The notes beneath the pieces were generated by a model. It had not been told where the DNA came from, did no database searches, and was given only the letters and a program-made list of their open reading frames with translations. From positions 1-19,077 of the forward strand of contig JBOGVS010000047.1 of NCBI GenBank assembly GCA_050692555.1: DNA of 19,077 bases, written 5' to 3'. Below are positions 6,472-13,752 of the stretch, one piece after another; position 1 is the first letter of the stretch, and every line of letters begins with the position of its first letter. The stretch comes from DAITPV01 sp050692555 (GTDB taxonomy: Bacteria; Actinomycetota; UBA4738; CALAEC01). The translations under genes and the position numbers were made by a program.

Positions 6472-7553
6472 ACCGGAGGACCGCGCTGATCCTCCTGGGG
6501 CTTTTCGTCCTCCTTGGCGCACTGGCCTGGCTGTTCTCCCCGGTGCCACCGGAGGACGCCGGGCCCACAGGCACGTTGGCCCTCAAGCGCCTGCTCACCG
6601 GCAGGGGGATCGACCTGTCGATCTCCGCCGACCCCGGAGCCTCGGGGTCCACGTTCTTCTTGCTTCACGACTTCCGAACGGATGAGGACGCCCGCCGGGT
6701 CCTGGAGTGGGTGCGCTCCGGCGGCCGGCTGGTCCTTGCCGATCCGCGGTCGGCGATCGTGGCGCAGGCCGGGCTGCTCCCGGGCGAGCCGGTGGGCGGG
6801 CTGCTGCCGGGCCAGGACCTGGAGGCCGATTGCCTCCTGCCGGCGACCGTGGGAGTGGAGCGGATCGTGTCCGCCCAGACCGACATGGTGTTCGAGGTGA
6901 CCGGTCCGCAGGACCTGGGGTGCTTCGGCCGCGACGGCCTTTCCTACCTGGTCCAGCGGCGAATCGGGGAGGGGGAGATCGTGGCCCTCGGCGGCGCCAC
7001 CCCGTTCACCAACGAGTACCTGGACGAACAAGACGACGTCGTGCTGGCCTGGAACCTTCTGGGCGCTCCGGGCGGTGAGGTGGTGTTCGCCCGTCCGGTG
7101 GGCCCCGGCGGCCGGGAGTCCCGGGGGCTGTGGTCGCTCCTCCCCACTGGCGCCCGGGTGATCATCCTCCAGGTGCTCCTGGCCGCGGTGCTGTTCGCGG
7201 TGTCCCGGGCCCGGCGGCTCGGACCTCCGGTCGAGGAGGCCATCCCGTCGCCGATCCCCGCCACGGAGCTGGTGGTGGCCACCGGCGAGCTGTACCGGCG
7301 GACCCGGTCCTCCCCCCACGCGGTGGCGCTGCTCCAGCGGCGGTTCCGGGCCCGGGCGGCCCGGAAGCTCGGGCTCCCGCCCGACGCAACGGACCAGGCC
7401 CTGGCGGCGGCGATCTCCGTTGCCACCGGGGCCCCGGAAGAGCAGGTGCAGTCCGCCATGGCGCCGAGGGCGGACGAGCAGGGCATGGTGGCGATGGCTC
7501 GGGAGATCGAAGCCCTCGAGCGACGGCTCGGAGAGGAGGTCGCGTGGAGGTAG
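6468..7553 (+). CDS. DUF4350 domain membrane protein
   Basis: 361 residues from a GTG sharing the GTGA overlap with the DUF4129 gene. An N-terminal membrane helix (LILLGLFVLLGALAWLF) precedes a periplasmic-side domain that begins with PTGTLALKRLLTGRGIDL and continues with FLLHDFRTDEDARRVLEWV and SGGRLVLADPRS, typical of DUF4350, which resembles a Rossmann/glutamine-amidotransferase-like fold. A second helix (ARVIILQVLLAAVLFAVSRA) leads to a ~100-residue cytoplasmic tail with ELYRRTRSSPHAVALLQRRF. It is encoded between DUF4129 and MoxR, as in mycobacterial moxR2 loci. It probably forms a membrane complex with its neighbours; no enzymatic residues can be claimed. Confidence 0.82.
   Translation: MNRRTALILLGLFVLLGALAWLFSPVPPEDAGPTGTLALKRLLTGRGIDLSISADPGASGSTFFLLHDFRTDEDARRVLEWVRSGGRLVLADPRSAIVAQAGLLPGEPVGGLLPGQDLEADCLLPATVGVERIVSAQTDMVFEVTGPQDLGCFGRDGLSYLVQRRIGEGEIVALGGATPFTNEYLDEQDDVVLAWNLLGAPGGEVVFARPVGPGGRESRGLWSLLPTGARVIILQVLLAAVLFAVSRARRLGPPVEEAIPSPIPATELVVATGELYRRTRSSPHAVALLQRRFRARAARKLGLPPDATDQALAAAISVATGAPEEQVQSAMAPRADEQGMVAMAREIEALERRLGEEVAWR
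7531..7539 (+). promoter_or_regulatory. Shine-Dalgarno sequence that fixes the MoxR start
   Basis: GAGAGGAGG ends 4 nt before the GTG at 7544 and lies inside the DUF4350 coding sequence. It supports the GTG at 7544 over the many in-frame upstream candidates. Confidence 0.6.
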
Positions 7554-8503
7554 CACCCGACGTTCGCGAAGCCCTGGACCGTGTGAGGGGAGAGGTGGCC
7601 AAGGCGGTGGTGGGCCAGGACCAGGCGGTTCGGAGCTTGCTGGCCGCCGTCCTGGTCCGGGGGCACGTAGTGCTGGAGGGGGTGCCCGGCGTGGCCAAGA
7701 CCCTCCTGGCCAAGTGCTTCGCTCGATCCCTGGACCTGTCGTTCCGGCGGATCCAGTTCACCCCGGACCTCATGCCCTCGGACGTCACCGGTAACGTGGT
7801 GTACGAGGCCCGGACCTCGGAGTTCCGGTTTCGCCCGGGCCCGGTGTTCGCCAACGTCCTGCTGGCCGACGAGCTGAACCGCACCCCGCCGAAGACCCAG
7901 GCCTCGCTTCTCGAGTCGATGGAGGAGCGTCAGGTGTCCATCGAAGGCGAGACCCATCGCCTCCCGGAGCCGTTCCTGGTCCTGGCCACGGAGAACCCCG
8001 TGGAGTACGAGGGGACCTATCCGCTCCCCGAAGCGCAGCTCGATCGGTTCCTGCTCAAGGTGGTGATCGACTACCCGTCGGCCGACGAGGAGCGCTCGGT
8101 GCTCCGGATGCACGACCGGGGCGCGGACCCGCACGACCTGGATGCCCTGGGGGTCGCTCGGGTCGCCGGTTCGGACGACCTGGAAGCGGGGAGGCGAAGC
8201 GTCGTCGAGGTGAAGACCTCCGACGAGCTGCTCCGATACATCGTGTCGCTGGCCGAGGCCACCCGGACCTCCCCGTCGCTGTCCCTGGGCGTGAGCCCTC
8301 GGGGCGCGGCGATGCTGCTGTGGGCATCCAAGGCGTGGGCCTGGCTCGACGGCCGGGACTTCGCCACCCCCGACGACGTCAAGACGATGGTTCCGGCGTC
8401 TTGGCGCCACCGGGTGGTGCTTCGGCCGGAGGTGGAGATCGAGGGCGGCCGTCCCGACGCCGTGCTCACCGGGATCCTGGAGCGGGTCCCGGTGCCCCGG
8501 TAG
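7544..8503 (+). CDS. moxR: MoxR family AAA+ ATPase
   Basis: 319 residues from a GTG with a good ribosome-binding site, overlapping the DUF4350 gene by 10 nt. The Walker A region is GVPGVAKTLLAKCFARSLDL, with the VAKT form usual for MoxR. Then come IQFTPDLMPSDVTG, FRFRPGPVFANVLLADELNR (Walker B, DE), the MoxR segment PPKTQASLLESMEERQVSI, sensor 1 VLATENPVEYEGTYPLPEAQ, and sensor 2 near LSLGVSPRGAAMLLWASKAW. MoxR ATPases act as chaperone-like factors, usually with a VWA or DUF58 protein made from the next gene, in assembling or activating envelope proteins or enzymes. It is cytoplasmic and should form a hexamer. Nothing is missing. Confidence 0.95.
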   Translation: MEVAPDVREALDRVRGEVAKAVVGQDQAVRSLLAAVLVRGHVVLEGVPGVAKTLLAKCFARSLDLSFRRIQFTPDLMPSDVTGNVVYEARTSEFRFRPGPVFANVLLADELNRTPPKTQASLLESMEERQVSIEGETHRLPEPFLVLATENPVEYEGTYPLPEAQLDRFLLKVVIDYPSADEERSVLRMHDRGADPHDLDALGVARVAGSDDLEAGRRSVVEVKTSDELLRYIVSLAEATRTSPSLSLGVSPRGAAMLLWASKAWAWLDGRDFATPDDVKTMVPASWRHRVVLRPEVEIEGGRPDAVLTGILERVPVPR

Positions 8504-9790
8504 TGGTGCTCACGGCGCGCCTGGCCGCCGCGGCGGCGGTCCTCTCCGCCGCGGCCCTCCTGGTGCCCGGCCACCCGCTGGCAGCCCTCCTGATCGCCGA
8601 CGGCCTCCTGGTGGTGGCCGCCGTGGCCGACGTGAGTCTCGCGGTGCGGCCCGGATCGGTGGTCCGGTCCCGGGATCACCCGCCGGTAGTCTCGGTCGGC
8701 CGGAAGGTCGGGGTTTCGCTCCTGGTGAGCGTGCCTCGGCCGGTCCGGGCGGGGATCAGGGATGCCGTCGCTCCCTCCCTGCACGCCGAGCCGCCCCGCC
8801 TCCAGACCAGGCTGCCGGCGGGAACGTCTCGGCTCCACTACCGGATCGCCCCGGCGCGGCGAGGGCGGTTCCGGCTGGGACCGGTCACGGTGCGAACGCT
8901 GGGCCCGCTCGGCCTGGCCGGGCGGCAGCGGACCGTGCCGCTGATCACCGACCTGAAGGTCTACCCGGCCCTCGAGGGGCGCCGCCGGATCGAGGGGCGG
9001 ATCAGGCGCAGCCGGGTGCTGGAGATTGGGATGAAGTCGGCCCGGGTCCGAGGGGGTGGCCTGGAGTTCGACATGCTCCGCGAGTACCACCCCGACGACG
9101 AGTTCCGAAGGATCAACTGGGCGGCCACGGCCCGCTCCGGCAAGGCCATCACCAACGTGTTCCGGGAGGAACGGAACCAGCAGGTGCTGCTGCTCCGGGC
9201 GAACCATGGCCGGGACGGTGGCCGGCTCCCCGCGGTTCGAGCACGCCCTGGATGCCGCGGTGGCGGTGGCCACCCTGGCCATGGAGGTGGGGGACCGGGT
9301 GGGGGCGTTCGCGTTCGGTGAGCGGGTCCGGGCCTCGGTGCCGCCGCGGTCCGACGCCGCCCAGGCCGCGCGGATCGTGGACGCCCTGTTCGACGTGGAG
9401 CCCCGGGTCACGGCCTCCGACTACCTCGGTTCGCTCGGCGCGGTCCTGTCCCGGTACCGGAGGCGGGCGATGCTGGTGCTGTTCACGGACCTGGCCGACG
9501 AGGCCGCCCTGGACACCCTGCTGGCCACGATCCCCACGCTGGTCCGCCGGCATCTGGTGCTGGTCGGGGAGGTCGGCGACCCCGAGGTCGAGCGGCTGGC
9601 TCGAGTGGTGCCGGTCTCCGCCGAGGACGCCTTCCGTAAAGCCGCAGCCGCGGCGGCGCAGCTTCGCCGGGACCGGGCCGCCGCTCGCCTGGCCCGACTG
9701 GGAGCGGCGGTGATCGACCGGCCCCCCGGCGAGCTGGCCACCGCTCTGGCCGACGAGTACCTGCGGGCCAAGGCCTACGCGCGGCTCTGA
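8503..9790 (+). pseudogene. DUF58 (VWA-like) protein, interrupted by an apparent frameshift
   Basis: The N-terminal part runs from a GTG at 8503 or 8506 (the MoxR stop ends at 8503): two hydrophobic segments, a beta-rich region, and the DUF58 core EYHPDDEFRRINWAATARSG through FREERNQQVLLL. The continuation, GRTMAGTVAG, FEHALDAAVAVATLAMEVGD and DRVGAFAFGERVRASV, lies in another frame from about 9197. Joined, they give a normal DUF58 protein of about 429 residues. The shift falls between 9187 and 9206 and is equivalent to a loss of 2 nt or a gain of 1; restoring GA before the C at 9193 would give VLLDSGRTM. Without repair the first frame runs off-register to 9321. An assembly error is more likely than true loss, since both halves are well preserved. 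DUF58 is the expected partner of MoxR. Confidence 0.85.
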
Positions 9791-10722
9791 CGCCGGACCG
9801 GCAGCACCAGGAACGCGAGGTAGGCCGCCCACACCGCGATACCGATCCCCAGCTGCACGGCCGTGGGGAGGTCACGGCCGGAGACGTACCCCTCGATGAA
9901 TCCCGCCAGGATGAACGCGGGGATCACTCCTGCGACCACCAACACGGCCTGACGGGCGGCGTGGGCCAGGGCCTGGCCGCGGCGTCGGTCTCCCGGGTCG
10001 ATGATCGACCACCCCATCCGCAGTCCGGCGCCACAGGCGATGAAGATCGCGGTGAGCTCCAGGAGGCCGTGCGGCAGGACCAGGGCCCAGAACGCCCCGC
10101 CCTGGCCGAATGCGGTGAACGCGCCGGCGATGACCCCCACGTTCACGGCGTTGTACACCACCACGAACAGCGTCCCGATCCCCAGCGTGATACCCAGGGC
10201 GAACCCCAGGAATGCCACCTGAATGTTGTTGATGAGGATGAACGTCGACACCGCGCCGGGTCCGATCCCGAAGTCCGCCCGGCGACCTCCCAGTCGCCGG
10301 ATCGAATCCTCGGCCTGGGGTGGCAGCAGCCCTGCCCGGGCCTCCGGACTGGTCGACACCCACAGCACCGACAGGAACAGCACGGCCAGGAACAGCACAG
10401 CGGAGATCAGGATGAACGGGGCCGTGTCCCTGACCGCGTCTCGATATCCGGTGGTCAGGGCGGTCACCACCTGCCGGAGACTCCGGGACCGGGTCCCGTA
10501 GATCGCGATGCGAGATCGCGATACCAGTCCGGTCAGATAGTCGACCAGGGGCCGATCGGCGTACCGGGTCTGGGCCTCGGCCAGGTGGCCGGATACCCGG
10601 AGGTACAGGCGGACCACGTCGTCGACTTCGGGGCCGGGAAGCGAGCCGAGCCCGCCACGGACCGCCGCGTCGAGGCGGTTCCAATCCGGGCCATACTTGC
10701 CGATGAACGTATCGACGTCCAC
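9775..10722 (-). CDS. SpoIIM/DUF95 family membrane protein
   Basis: 315 residues from a GTG at 10722, transcribed against its neighbours. A soluble N-terminal ~100 residues (WNRLDAAV, VDDVVRLYLRVSGHLAEAQT) precede about six membrane segments. The core shows the SpoIIM pattern: ILINNIQVAFLGFALGITLG, VVVYNAVNVGVIAG, then LPHGLLELTAIFIACGAGLR. The family is named for the Bacillus sporulation factor SpoIIM, but it is common in non-sporulating actinobacteria next to MoxR, DUF58 and RDD genes, so nothing about sporulation is implied. Its 3' end overlaps the DUF58 gene convergently by 16 nt (9775-9790). The start lies 6 nt after TACAAT on the minus strand and only 17 bp from the divergent RDD start. 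Confidence 0.9.
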   Translation of the reverse strand: MDVDTFIGKYGPDWNRLDAAVRGGLGSLPGPEVDDVVRLYLRVSGHLAEAQTRYADRPLVDYLTGLVSRSRIAIYGTRSRSLRQVVTALTTGYRDAVRDTAPFILISAVLFLAVLFLSVLWVSTSPEARAGLLPPQAEDSIRRLGGRRADFGIGPGAVSTFILINNIQVAFLGFALGITLGIGTLFVVVYNAVNVGVIAGAFTAFGQGGAFWALVLPHGLLELTAIFIACGAGLRMGWSIIDPGDRRRGQALAHAARQAVLVVAGVIPAFILAGFIEGYVSGRDLPTAVQLGIGIAVWAAYLAFLVLPVRRQSRA

Positions 10723-10727
10723 GACTG

Positions 10728-10734
10728 GATTGTA
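10728..10734. promoter_or_regulatory. Shared bidirectional -10 between SpoIIM and RDD genes
   Basis: The minus strand reads TACAAT (10734-10729), then 6 nt, then GTG at 10722. The plus strand reads GATTGT (10728-10733), then 6 nt, then ATG at 10740. One AT-rich heptamer can therefore act as the -10 for both genes, each giving a leaderless mRNA. The minus-strand element is the stronger match. Confidence 0.5.
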
Positions 10735-10739
10735 GGGAG

Positions 10740-11468
10740 ATGGAAACCAGAGAAGGGTTCGTTACCCCGGAAGCCGTGATGCTGGAGGCCGATCTGGCCG
10801 GCCTGGGCTCCCGGTTCATGGCCGCGCTGCTGGATGCGGTGATCCAGTTCGGGGCGATCCTGATCACCGGGGCGGTGTACGCCGCCACCCAGAGCGAGGC
10901 GGCGTTGATCGTCTACCTGGTCACGGCGTTCCTGATGGTCTTCGGCTACCCGATCGTCCTGGAGACCGCCACCCGGGGGAAGACCGTGGGCAAGCTGGCG
11001 GCCGGGATCCGGGTGGTCCGCACCGACGGGCAGCCGGTCACGTTCCCGGTGGTCCTGGTGCGCAATCTGCTCCGGCTGGTCGACATCCTCCCGGCCGCGT
11101 ACGCAATGGGGGTCGTGGCCATCCTGGTGACCAAACGCGGGCAGCGACTGGGCGACCTGGCCGCGGGGACCGTGATGGTCTATGACGTTCCGGCTTTGCC
11201 GCCGCAGCAGCTCCACCTGGGGGAGAGCCCCGACCGGGATCGAGCCACCAGGGGGATGGACCCCGCCGGCCTCACGCCCCAGGAGTACGCGCTGGTGCGC
11301 TCGTTCCTGCTTCGCCGGCATTCGCTGGACCCCGCCGCCAGGACTCGCCTGGCCGCCGACCTCAAGGCCCGGCTCAACGATCGGGTGGGGTCCGATGCCG
11401 CCGACGCCTCTGCGGAGACCTTCCTGGAGGCGGTGGCCACCGCGTACCGGAACCGTCAAGCACCGTGA
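10740..11468 (+). CDS. RDD family membrane protein
   Basis: 242 residues from an ATG at 10740. The RDD domain starts at FVTPEAVMLEADLAGLGSRF, where the Arg of GSRF and the Asp of ALLDAVI are the first two RDD signature residues. The next helices are AILITGAVYAATQSEA and VYLVTAFLMVFGYPIVL, then the conserved TRGKTVGKLAAGIRVVRTDG and VLVRNLLRLVDILPAAYAMG with QRLGDLAAGT. A ~75-residue cytoplasmic tail of mixed charge follows. The domain is found in transporter-like and unknown membrane proteins; its role here is presumably in the MoxR-associated membrane complex. It shares a GTGA overlap with the glutaredoxin-like gene, so the two should be co-transcribed. Confidence 0.9.
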   Translation: METREGFVTPEAVMLEADLAGLGSRFMAALLDAVIQFGAILITGAVYAATQSEAALIVYLVTAFLMVFGYPIVLETATRGKTVGKLAAGIRVVRTDGQPVTFPVVLVRNLLRLVDILPAAYAMGVVAILVTKRGQRLGDLAAGTVMVYDVPALPPQQLHLGESPDRDRATRGMDPAGLTPQEYALVRSFLLRRHSLDPAARTRLAADLKARLNDRVGSDAADASAETFLEAVATAYRNRQAP

Positions 11469-11725
11469 CGCCCCGGGTCACGATGTACTCCAGGGTCACC
11501 TGCGGGCTGTGCGACCGGGCCCGGGAGGAGATCCTCTCGCTGCGTGACCAGGTGTCCTTCGAGTACGAGGAGATCTTCATCGATGGCCGCGAGGACCTCG
11601 AGCGCGAGTACGGTCTCCGGATCCCGGTGGTGTCGGTCGAAGGAGAGGAGCTCTTCCAGTTCGAGGTCGACCGAAGAGAGCTCAAGTCCCGGCTCGCCGG
11701 TGGGGCCGGCCGCTTGCGCGATTGA
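11465..11725 (+). CDS. Glutaredoxin-like (DUF836) thioredoxin-fold protein
   Basis: 86 residues from a GTG overlapping the RDD stop as GTGA. The sequence VTMYSRVTCGLCDRAREEIL has the active-site CxxC (Cys-Gly-Leu-Cys) after the first beta strand, followed by EYEEIFIDGREDLEREYGLR, the cis-Pro region IPVVSV, and ELFQFEVDRRELKSRLAG. This is a compact glutaredoxin-like fold without extra domains; members presumably reduce disulfides or glutathione/mycothiol-type mixed disulfides, but no substrate can be assigned. The stop is 26 bp before the Rex gene, whose -35 element overlaps it. The pairing of this protein with rex is common in actinobacteria and suggests a redox theme. Confidence 0.88.
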   Translation: MTPRVTMYSRVTCGLCDRAREEILSLRDQVSFEYEEIFIDGREDLEREYGLRIPVVSVEGEELFQFEVDRRELKSRLAGGAGRLRD

Positions 11726-11751
11726 GAACGGCTCCGGTCGCCGGGTAGAAT
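11722..11751 (+). promoter_or_regulatory. Putative promoter of rex
   Basis: TTGAGA at 11722-11727, an 18-nt spacer, and TAGAAT at 11746-11751. The expected transcription start is near 11758, just downstream of the first GTG at 11752, so either the true rex start is further in or another promoter supplies the longer form. Confidence 0.5.
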
Positions 11752-12480
11752 GTGGATTCTCATGTTCACGAGCGTTCCCGGCCGGCCTTGAGGGTCCGGC
11801 CGATCCCCGAGGCCACGGTCGGCCGTCTGCCCCTGTACCTCCGGGCCCTGGTGGACATGGCCGAGGGCGGGAAGACCACCACCTCCTCCGAGGGACTGGC
11901 CGAGGCGGCGGGGATGAACTCCGCCAAGGTCCGGAAGGACCTGTCCTACCTGGGGTCCTACGGGACCCGGGGGGTGGGCTACGACGTGGCCTACCTGATC
12001 CACCAGGTCCGCCGGGAGCTGGGGCTGACCCAGGACTGGCCGGTCCTGATCGCCGGGATCGGGAACCTGGGCCACGCCCTGGCCAACTACAAGGGGTTCG
12101 CGGAGCGGGGATTCCGGGTCGCCGCCCTCGTCGACGCCGATCCCCGGAAGGTGGGCGAGGACGTGGGCGGCATCGAGGTCCGGCACGTGGACGAGATGCC
12201 GGTCCTGGTGAAGCGACACGAGGTGGCCATCGGGATCATCTCCACGCCGGTACAGGAGGCCCAGGGGGTGGCCGACCGGATGGTGGATGCCGGGATCCGC
12301 TCGATCCTCAACTTCGCCCCGGCGGTGATCAGCGTGCCCTCGGAGGTCTCCCTGCGGAAGGTTGATCTGTCGATCGAGCTGCAGATCCTGGGGTTCTACG
12401 AGCAGCGGAAGGCCGTTCTGGCCGACGTCCGCAAGGGTCGCGGCCGGCAGCTGGCTCAAGTAGCCGAGCCGGTACTCTAG
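11752..12480 (+). CDS. rex: Redox-sensing transcriptional repressor Rex
   Basis: Up to 242 residues. The N-terminal winged helix reads IPEATVGRLPLYLRALVDMA and SSEGLAEAAGMNSAKVRKDL, followed by the Rex hallmark SYLGSYGTRGVGYDV. The Rossmann domain has GIGNLGHAL (GxGxxG, NADH binding), AALVDADPRKVG, and IGIISTPVQEAQGVADRMVD, then SILNFAPAVISVP and KVDLSIELQILGFYEQRK at the dimer-forming end. Rex represses respiratory and heme genes when NAD+ is high and leaves DNA when NADH rises; in Streptomyces it heads the rex-hemACD operon, the same order as here. The start is uncertain: the GTG at 11752 adjoins the -10, and a TTG at 11788 just before the conserved domain is the alternative. Confidence 0.95.
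   Translation: MDSHVHERSRPALRVRPIPEATVGRLPLYLRALVDMAEGGKTTTSSEGLAEAAGMNSAKVRKDLSYLGSYGTRGVGYDVAYLIHQVRRELGLTQDWPVLIAGIGNLGHALANYKGFAERGFRVAALVDADPRKVGEDVGGIEVRHVDEMPVLVKRHEVAIGIISTPVQEAQGVADRMVDAGIRSILNFAPAVISVPSEVSLRKVDLSIELQILGFYEQRKAVLADVRKGRGRQLAQVAEPVL
12473..12478 (+). promoter_or_regulatory. Putative -10 element for hemA
   Basis: TACTCT overlaps the last codons of rex and is followed by 6 nt and the hemA ATG at 12485. The AGGA within those 6 nt is too close to the start to act as a normal ribosome-binding site, so a leaderless hemA transcript in addition to read-through from rex is plausible. Confidence 0.4.
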
Positions 12481-12484
12481 GACC

Positions 12485-13747
12485 ATGCCGATCCTGGCCC
12501 TGGGCCTCTCCTACCGGCGAGCCCCGGTGGAGCTCCTGGAGGACGTGTCCTTCTCCGACGAAGACTTCCCCAAGGCGTACCACCGCCTGACCAGCCTGGA
12601 GTCCGTGTCCGAGGGCGTGATCCTGTCGACGTGCAACCGGGTCGAGGTGTACGCGGAGGTCGGCAAGTACCACCAGGGGTTCCAGGACCTCAAGCGGTTC
12701 CTGGCCGAGGACCGCGAGGTCGGCGTGGAGCAGTTCGCGGAGCCCCTGTATTCCCACTACGAGGACCACGCCGCCGAGCATCTGTTCTCCGTGGCCTCGG
12801 GGATCGATTCGATGGTCCTGGGAGAGTCCCAGATCCTGTCCCAGGTCCGGGCGGCGCGGAAGCGAGCCGACCTGGAGGGGGCCCTGGGCCCGGCCCTCGA
12901 GACGTTGTTCCAGCAGGCCGTCCGGGTGGGTCGCCGGGCCCGGGCGGAGACCGGCATCGGCGCCGAGCCCGCGGCGTTCGTGGAGGCGGGTGCGGTCCTG
13001 GCCACCGAGCACCTGGGCGACCTGGGCGGTCGCCCGGTGTTGGTGGTGGGTGCGGGCACCATGGGCCGGCTGGCCGCGGAGACCCTCCACGGCCGGGGCG
13101 TCGGGGAGATCACCGTGGTCAGCCGGAGGCCGGCCCGAGCCGCCGCCGCGGCGGCGAAGGTGGGGGGGCGCCACGGCTCCCTGGAGGATCTTCCCGAGGC
13201 TCTGGGCCGCTCCGACCTGGTGGTCTCGTCCACAGGGGCGACGGGCGTGATGGTGACCAGGCCCATGCTCGAGGCGGTGGCCGGACGAACGCGGTTCGTG
13301 CTCGACCTGGCGGTGCCTCGCGACGTGGACCCTTCGGCGGGGGATCTCCCCGGGATCCGGGTGGTGGACATCGACGACCTCCGCGACGTGGTGGTCGCGA
13401 CCCGCGGGGACGCTCGCGACGAGGTGGCCGCGGTGGAGCGCATCGTCGGCGAGGAGAGCAGGCGGTTCGCCACCGCCAGACGGGCCCGGCGGCTGGCGCC
13501 GCTGATCGAGGCCCTCCAGGCTCGGGGCGAGGAGGTTCGGGCCGCCGAGGTCCGCCGGATAGCCTCCCGCCTGGCGAACCTTCCGGAACGGGATCGGGAA
13601 GCCGTGGAAGCGGTCACCCGACGCATCGTCCGGAGCTTGCTGCACGGACCCGTGGTGCGGTTGAAGGACCTCGCCGGGCGCGGGCTGGAGGACGCCCCGG
13701 CGCGCCACCTGGCCGAGCTGTTCGACCTGGATATCTCCGAGGACTGA
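12485..13747 (+). CDS. hemA: Glutamyl-tRNA reductase
   Basis: 420 residues from ATG 12485. It catalyses the NADPH-dependent reduction of Glu-tRNA to glutamate-1-semialdehyde, the first step of C5 tetrapyrrole synthesis. Visible marks: the N-terminal LGLSYRRAPVELLEDVSF, catalytic C50 in STCNRVEVY, then HLFSVASGIDSMVLGESQIL, the NADPH Rossmann motif VLVVGAGTMGRLAAETL, TVVSRRPARA, VVSSTGATG, FVLDLAVPRDVDP, and a C-terminal helical dimerisation domain ending in LKDLAGRG. Length is normal. It lies 4 nt after rex and 5 nt before hemC, so it is part of a rex-hemACD unit and probably under Rex control. Confidence is high. Confidence 0.97.
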   Translation: MPILALGLSYRRAPVELLEDVSFSDEDFPKAYHRLTSLESVSEGVILSTCNRVEVYAEVGKYHQGFQDLKRFLAEDREVGVEQFAEPLYSHYEDHAAEHLFSVASGIDSMVLGESQILSQVRAARKRADLEGALGPALETLFQQAVRVGRRARAETGIGAEPAAFVEAGAVLATEHLGDLGGRPVLVVGAGTMGRLAAETLHGRGVGEITVVSRRPARAAAAAAKVGGRHGSLEDLPEALGRSDLVVSSTGATGVMVTRPMLEAVAGRTRFVLDLAVPRDVDPSAGDLPGIRVVDIDDLRDVVVATRGDARDEVAAVERIVGEESRRFATARRARRLAPLIEALQARGEEVRAAEVRRIASRLANLPERDREAVEAVTRRIVRSLLHGPVVRLKDLAGRGLEDAPARHLAELFDLDISED

Positions 13748-13752
13748 CCGAG

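Noticed and set aside
9187..9206. Programmed ribosomal frameshift in the DUF58 gene
   Set aside because: I know no programmed frameshift in this family, and no slippery heptamer, stimulatory stem or nearby zero-frame stop is apparent; an indel explains it more simply.
9775..10722. SpoIIM match as a sign of sporulation
   Set aside because: The family is widespread in non-sporulating actinobacteria beside MoxR genes, and no other sporulation gene is seen.
11755..11771. Rex operator upstream of rex
   Set aside because: GTTCACG at 11764-11770 fits one half-site in six of seven positions, but the other half does not match at the needed spacing.
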